A stretch of DNA of 64,000 nucleotides. It comes from Rosa chinensis (taxonomy: Eukaryota > Streptophyta > Magnoliopsida > Rosales > Rosaceae). The position numbers and the translations under genes are program-made. The stretch covers positions 45,562,911 to 45,626,910 of the forward strand of contig NC_037088.1 in the NCBI RefSeq assembly GCF_002994745.2, written 5' to 3'. The notes beneath the pieces were generated by a model that was not told where the DNA came from, did not search any database, and saw only the letters and a list, made by a program, of their open reading frames with translations. This document shows, one piece after another, positions 58,771 through 64,000 of the stretch; the stretch's first letter is position 1; each line of letters starts with the position of its first letter.

Positions 58771-61700
58771 GAGTTACCTGAACAAGTTGAACTTTGTTCC
58801 ACTCGAGACAACTGGCGCAGGATACCATAGGTGGGTCCGAGATGTGCGCCAACATCTTAAGGCTGATGGACTTCTGGAAACCATCTAAGAGCCTAGTCAG
58901 AACGTGCTCTCCATTGAGCAAGCTACTGCTTTTGAAGCAAAACAAGCTAAAACCATAATTCTCATGACAAGGCACATGAATGACGCGCTCCAAAATGAAT
59001 ACCTCAATGAGGAAGACCCAAGAAAGCTATGGGTAGAACTTGAGCAGCGATTTGGCAACGTTCGTGACTCCCTGCTTCCTGATTTAGAAGTGCGATGGCA
59101 TAGCCTCCGCTTTTGTGATTTCAAGTCTGTGCTTGATTATAACTCGGAAGCTCTTCGTATCAAGTCTCTGATGGAGTATTGTGGCCAAGCCATAACTGAT
59201 ACGATGTTGATCGAGAAGACTCTCTCTACCTTCCCCGTCTCTGCACTGATGATTTCAAAGAATTATCGGATTGATGTAAATGCAGGACGTATCACAAGGT
59301 TTCATGAGCTCATTGGCGCCATGAACGTAGCTGAAAAGCACGATAATATCCTTGTGAAGAACTATAATACTAGACCCGTGGGAACTAAGTCTATTCCGGA
59401 GTCTAACTATAGTCGCGCCCCCAATGGAGGACGCAAGGAGTGAAACCCTAAGGATAGGGACAATTCTGGACATTCTGGTCCATATGTTCGCCCTAAAGAG
59501 GAAGGAAATCGCCAAGAGAGGCGTGCACGGAACCGTGGAGGTCAACGTGTGAAGAGAGAGAGAGGCGGAGCCTCCGACCATGGTGGTAACGCCACCAAGA
59601 GGATAAGTCGTTCAAATCGCGCCCTAATGGCGCCTCGATCAAGGGAGCCTGACCATAATGATGTTTGTTTTCGATTTGGATCAACTGCACATTGGGCCAA
59701 AACATGTACCGCACCCCAGAATGTTGTAAACGCATACAAGACGTATCGTGAAGCAAGGGAAGCGAATTACATGGCACAAGAAGATCAAGATGGCGATCTA
59801 GATCTAAGGGTGGAAGACTACAAGGATCAAGACCAAGAAATTGGCGATTTTGATTAAGTCTTTTTATTTTCCAAGAGATGTAGGCGATTGCCATATTACT
59901 TTTTATTGGATTAGATTTTCTTTGATCATAGAAACAATGATGTACTCCGTTGGCTTATGAATAAAATTTCGAGTGCTTTTCATTATGACTCAATTTTGAT
60001 TCTAAGCGTATTATTTTGTGACTACGATGGCTAGGCCATCAATATTAATCCAAGGACATGGAATAGCCCAAGTTCCCCTTGCCAAAAGGCACCTTGATTA
60101 TTGTCGCAAAAGCTCTCTACGCTCATAGGGAAAATCACACCTATGAATAGCCAACGAATTCCATGCGAAAATGCATGTAGAGAACGGAAATGAGTTCCTT
60201 TGCATTACCTCTAATGATTGCGAACAAAGGCGCATCTTAGAAAAGTTTATGTGTAGCTCTAGTGGACTTTATGTCACTATTCGAGCTATTAAATCCAATA
60301 AAGTTATGAGAGAAGATCTCTTCGATTTAGACACATATTGGCTTTGTCACAACAGGATAGATCATCCTAGTCATGATATGATGATCTGTCTACAAAAAGA
60401 CTTCACACGGACATCTTTTCTCTCGAGCGAAATGAAGCATGAATCAAAAGTTGATTCTTAGACTAAGTGTGACCGATGCTGCTGCCTAGGGCACCGCCTC
60501 CGTCCACCACCAGCCTAGGGCTGGCGTAGTCCCTATCCATGACTCCATGGATGGCGTCCATCATGGTGATGGCGCCCTAGGTGATGCTGCAATCACCAAC
60601 TTGCTTCAAAATAGCGTTTCAGACGCTCAGGCTTAACCAAAATTCTCATTGGTTGCTTCTAAAGCCTCTCGCTCGTTTTACTAAGCCTGTTCCTTAGGGA
60701 AATTAGGACTGAGACCGTCCTATGCAAAGGATATGACATTACTCATTCTGTTCTTACAAAGAATCCATGGGGATTTTGTGGATTGATTCAACCAACTTGC
60801 GGACGTTTAAATATCTCATGATGTTGGTTGACACGCAAACACACTGGTCACATGTTGTGCCATTGTCCACTTGTAATGCTGCTTATGCTACACTCCTAGC
60901 ACATATCATACAACAACGGGCTCACTCCCCGAATCATCCTATTTAGTCAACTGGATTTGACTATGCTAGAGAGTTTACATCGAAAGACTTTCGATGGATA
61001 TTGCAATGGGCTTGATGTTGGACATCATATTCCCATGTACACACCCAATTGGTCTCACAGAAACGACTACGATGGTAGCCCGAACATTGGTAATGCGCAC
61101 CAATCTTCTTACATCCGCTTGGGGTGATGCAATATCGCATGCAGCTATGCTAATTCGTCTACGACCTAATGCCACTCAATGTACCTCTGCATTACAACTA
61201 GTGACTGGGTACACGTCTTTTGTACTTACGCACATTTGAGTGAGCCATTTTTGTGCCAATTGCGCCGCCACAGCGCTCTATGATAGGTCCTTACAGACGA
61301 ATGGGCAACTACGTTGGATTTGAGACTCCAACCATCGTCCGCCACTTAATGCCCTTGCTAGGCGATCTCCTTACCGCTAGATTTGCGGATGTCACTTTGA
61401 TGAGACAGTCTTCCCGTCGTTCGGGGGAGATAAGAACACGAATGTTCAACAGGAACGACAGAAATTGTCGTGGCCTGTCCCCACTATGTCTCATCTCGAT
61501 CCGTATTAAAGTGACGAGATCACACAAATATGCTGCAAACATGCCTGCAAGGAAGGACGTCCCTACGAGAGGACGTAGCGCCACCCTACACGGAGGCAGG
61601 CATGGCGCCAACGCCAAAGAGAGTGGCACTCTGGCATTACAGGCCATGGCCCCAGCTAGGATGCATGGGAGGCCCGTGGGTTCGAAGGATACTTTGGCAC

Positions 61701-63470
61701 ATTCCAATCCTTTGATCATCAAGACTCAAAATCCGTCTCATGAGTATCTTCCGGGTTATGGTTATCGTTGGGGGACGCCTCAACGTTAGAACCTATTCCT
61801 GAGAATATAGAGCTCTATGAAACTTACACTAGTGTACATGAGACGTGGGATAGAAACTCCATCATAATTGGTGATGTAGTTGCGTATTTTGTTGCGCATG
61901 AGTTTGTTGAGTTAGGTGATATCGAACCACGCTCCGTTGATGAATGAATACCAACGTAGAGAGTTTTTGGCCTAAATGGAAAGATGCGATCCAGGTTAAG
62001 ATGGATTCTCTAACAAAGAGGAAGGTTTTCGAGCTAGAGATGCTAACACCTCCTGACATAAAACCTATTGACTAATGGGTCTTCGTTAGAAAGCGTGATG
62101 AGAAAAAGAGATGGTAATCTCGCCTTATGGCGCAAGGCTTCTCACAAAACGCCCTGGAATCGACTACGATGAGACATATTCTCTCGTAATGGATGTCATT
62201 GCACTCCACTACCCTGTCAGTTTGGTAGTTTCCGAATAACTGAACATGCAGCTTACAAATGTGGTTACTACGTATCTCTATAGGGATCTAGATACGGAAT
62301 ATACATGAAGGTTCATGGCGAACTTCATTTACCCAAGTCAAGAGGCTCTAGACCACGGAGCGCGTTTACAATAAGGTTGAAACACTCACTAAAGTGACTA
62401 CTTGATTGGGAAGGGATATGCCCACGCGTTTCTATAACAAGTTTCGGATTCTATCGCGGTTCATGTTGGACATGATCTTCATTAGAAGTCCTTAAAGAGT
62501 TAAGGGAAACCGCTGAACACTTGAAATCCGAGTTTGAGATGAAGGATTTTGGGAGAACACGATTATGTCTCGGTTTGGAACTTGAGCATCGTGTCGATAG
62601 ATGCTTAGGCATTTTGACAAGGTCAAGCCTTCAAGCACCCCCATGATCGTCCGTAGTCTTGATCCTGAAAAGGATCCTCTTCGTCGAAAGGATGATGACG
62701 AAGATGTGCTAGAGGTAGAAGTGCCTTACCTAGTACAATAGGCGCATTATTGTACTTATGCCACTGCACAAGACCGGACATCTCATATGTTGTGAACTTG
62801 TTAGCTAGATATAGCTCTGCGCCATCACGACGCCAATGGATTGGTGTAAAAGATATCTTTCGATACTTGAGATGTATGAATGATATAGGCTTGTTCTATC
62901 CCTATAGAGAGATGATGGATTCGGACCCATCACACACCAGAAACGCCGCCAACGCTGGCCTACGTTCTCTATCCCCATCCCAAAACGACATGTGTTTTGG
63001 AAGGTTTTGCTGATGTTGGGTATCTCTCTGACCCACACAATAGTCATTCCCAAACTGGTTAAGTGTTCACCATGGGAAAAGACCGTGATATCTTGGAGGT
63101 CTACAGAACAGACCGTAGTCGCTATATCTTCGAACAATGCAGAGATCATTGCTCTTCACGAAGTGGTTCGTGAATGTATACGGATTGGATCCATAGTTAC
63201 GCATGTTCGAACAATTGTGGTCTGAAGTCTACCACAGATGAGCCTACGAGCATTTAGGATAATGCTACTTGTTTTGAACAAATGAGGCAAGGCTACATCA
63301 AAAGCGACAACACCAAGCATAATCAGCAACAACAGACACTCCTCGAGATCAAAGTGAACTAGGTTCGATCTGAGGACAGTGAGGCAGACTTGTTTACTAA
63401 GTCATTGCCCAATTCCACGTTCGAGAAACATGTGGCAAGAATTGGCTTGCGGAAATTATATGAACTCCCA
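58771..63470 (+). pseudogene. Gag-pol remnant of the plus-strand copia element
   Basis: Gag starts MSYLNKLNFVPLE at 58771 and is recognisable to 59857, with stops at 58886-58888 and 59441-59443. The zinc knuckle reads CFRFGSTAHWAKTC, with Phe in place of the second Cys. Pol survives in pieces: GAG-pre-integrase remnant (RIDHPSHDMM, 60360), integrase piece (SAWGDAISHAAMLI, 61120), RT pieces (KWKDAIQVKMDSLTKRKVFELE, 61975; GFSQ, 62130; TRPDISYVVNLLARYS, 62770), RNase H piece (ISWRSTEQTVVAISSNNAE, 63090). These lie in different frames with many stops and small deletions, and no protease motif is clear. It cannot encode a working polyprotein. Confidence 0.85.
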
Positions 63471-63665
63471 TGATCGTAGTCATCAAGGGGAGGCGCATAC
63501 ATCAGGGGGAGATGTCTACATGTTCACCTCGAAACGTGAAGGGTGTGTTGTGCTCTTTTAACCCTTCGACCGAGGTTATTTTTGTCCCACTGGGTTTTTG
63601 TTACTCGGCAAGGTTTTTAACGAGGCAACGAGAGAAGCACCGCGTTTGGGCAACACAAGGGGGAG

Positions 63666-63883
63666 TGTTCAAGGAAAACCTAATTTGTGTTTAGCCCAAA
63701 CTCTAGGTTACTTGACCTAGTGGTAATAGGATTTAATTAGAAGGATCTAGAATCCTATTCAATGTAGAATTACTTTCCTTGTATGATTGAGATTCTATGC
63801 ATTGTAATCCTCTATATAAAGAGGCCCCTATTATCAATGAGAATACATAGCAAATTCCTCTCAAATTCAGTTTCTCTACAACA
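63666..63883 (+). repeat. 3' LTR
   Basis: Same as the 5' LTR over 218 bp as far as can be read. Followed by the ATGAT target duplication. The last 110 bp of the window (63889-64000) show no gene. Confidence 0.95.
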
Positions 63884-64000
63884 ATGATATAATTATTAGG
63901 GTTTTTGTCCATTTACCCCATTTTTAGAGATTTTTTTCCCACTTGCCCCATTAAGTTTTTTTAATTCCCTTTTACCCAAAACACTCTAAGGAGATATTCC

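Larger units (their letters stand above)
57937..63883 (+). mobile_element. Ty1/copia retrotransposon with identical LTRs and decayed interior
   Basis: A 5,947-bp element. LTRs of 218 bp (57937-58154, 63666-63883) show no difference that I could find by eye. Perfect 5-bp target duplication ATGAT (57932-57936, 63884-63888). Primer-site region TGTTATCAGCACG follows the 5' LTR (a variant of the Met-type site), and a purine tract AAGGGGGAG precedes the 3' LTR. The leader has repeated CCGGCGACTTTTCCGGCC words (58640-58760) and a (GAAA)n run (58484-58505). Confidence 0.93.

Overview
This is nuclear DNA from a flowering plant. Genes are sparse, introns are spliced at GT-AG sites, and most of the window is transposable elements: Ty3/gypsy and Ty1/copia LTR elements, LINE tails, tRNA-derived SINEs, and hAT, Mutator and PIF/Harbinger elements. 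The two host genes belong to plant families (PP2-type F-box; ANP/NPK1-like kinase), so a eudicot is likely. I cannot fix the genus. I saw no tRNA or rRNA gene, no organellar DNA, and no bacterial features such as operons or CRISPR arrays.

Layout. 1-7.8 kb: old DNA and retroposon fragments with two hAT-type elements and a Mutator-type MITE. 7.8-9.0 kb: an intact three-exon F-box/PP2 gene on the minus strand. 9.6-11.2 kb: a tandem duplication whose left copy holds a MITE that itself holds a SINE. 11.2-15.4 kb: a SINE, a hAT MITE and LINE tails. 17.0-23.0 kb: two very long LTRs of one family, one inserted in the other in opposite orientation. 23-26.5 kb: LTR and LINE debris. 26.8-39.9 kb: a hAT-type element split by a 12 kb Ty3/gypsy element of the Tat type (two RNase H domains, a spliced antisense gene, a 58-bp tandem array). 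41.0-52.9 kb: a ten-exon kinase-like gene on the minus strand with a copia element in intron 1 and a Mutator-type element in intron 3. 52.9-57.4 kb: a PIF/Harbinger element inside a Mutator-type MITE, 90 bp upstream of the kinase start codon. 57.9-63.9 kb: a copia element with identical LTRs and a badly decayed interior.

Only two host genes look readable. The F-box protein should act as an SCF ubiquitin-ligase adaptor with a lectin-like PP2 domain. The kinase-like gene keeps an open frame through ten exons but has lost the HRD and APE motifs, so it is either a pseudokinase or a gene at an early stage of decay. Every element coding region I could trace carries at least one stop or frameshift, although three LTR pairs are nearly or fully identical. 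This implies recent mobilisation by helpers elsewhere in the genome. Target-site duplications were read directly for most elements, so the order of nesting is well supported. Exon boundaries were inferred by eye from splice sites and phase.
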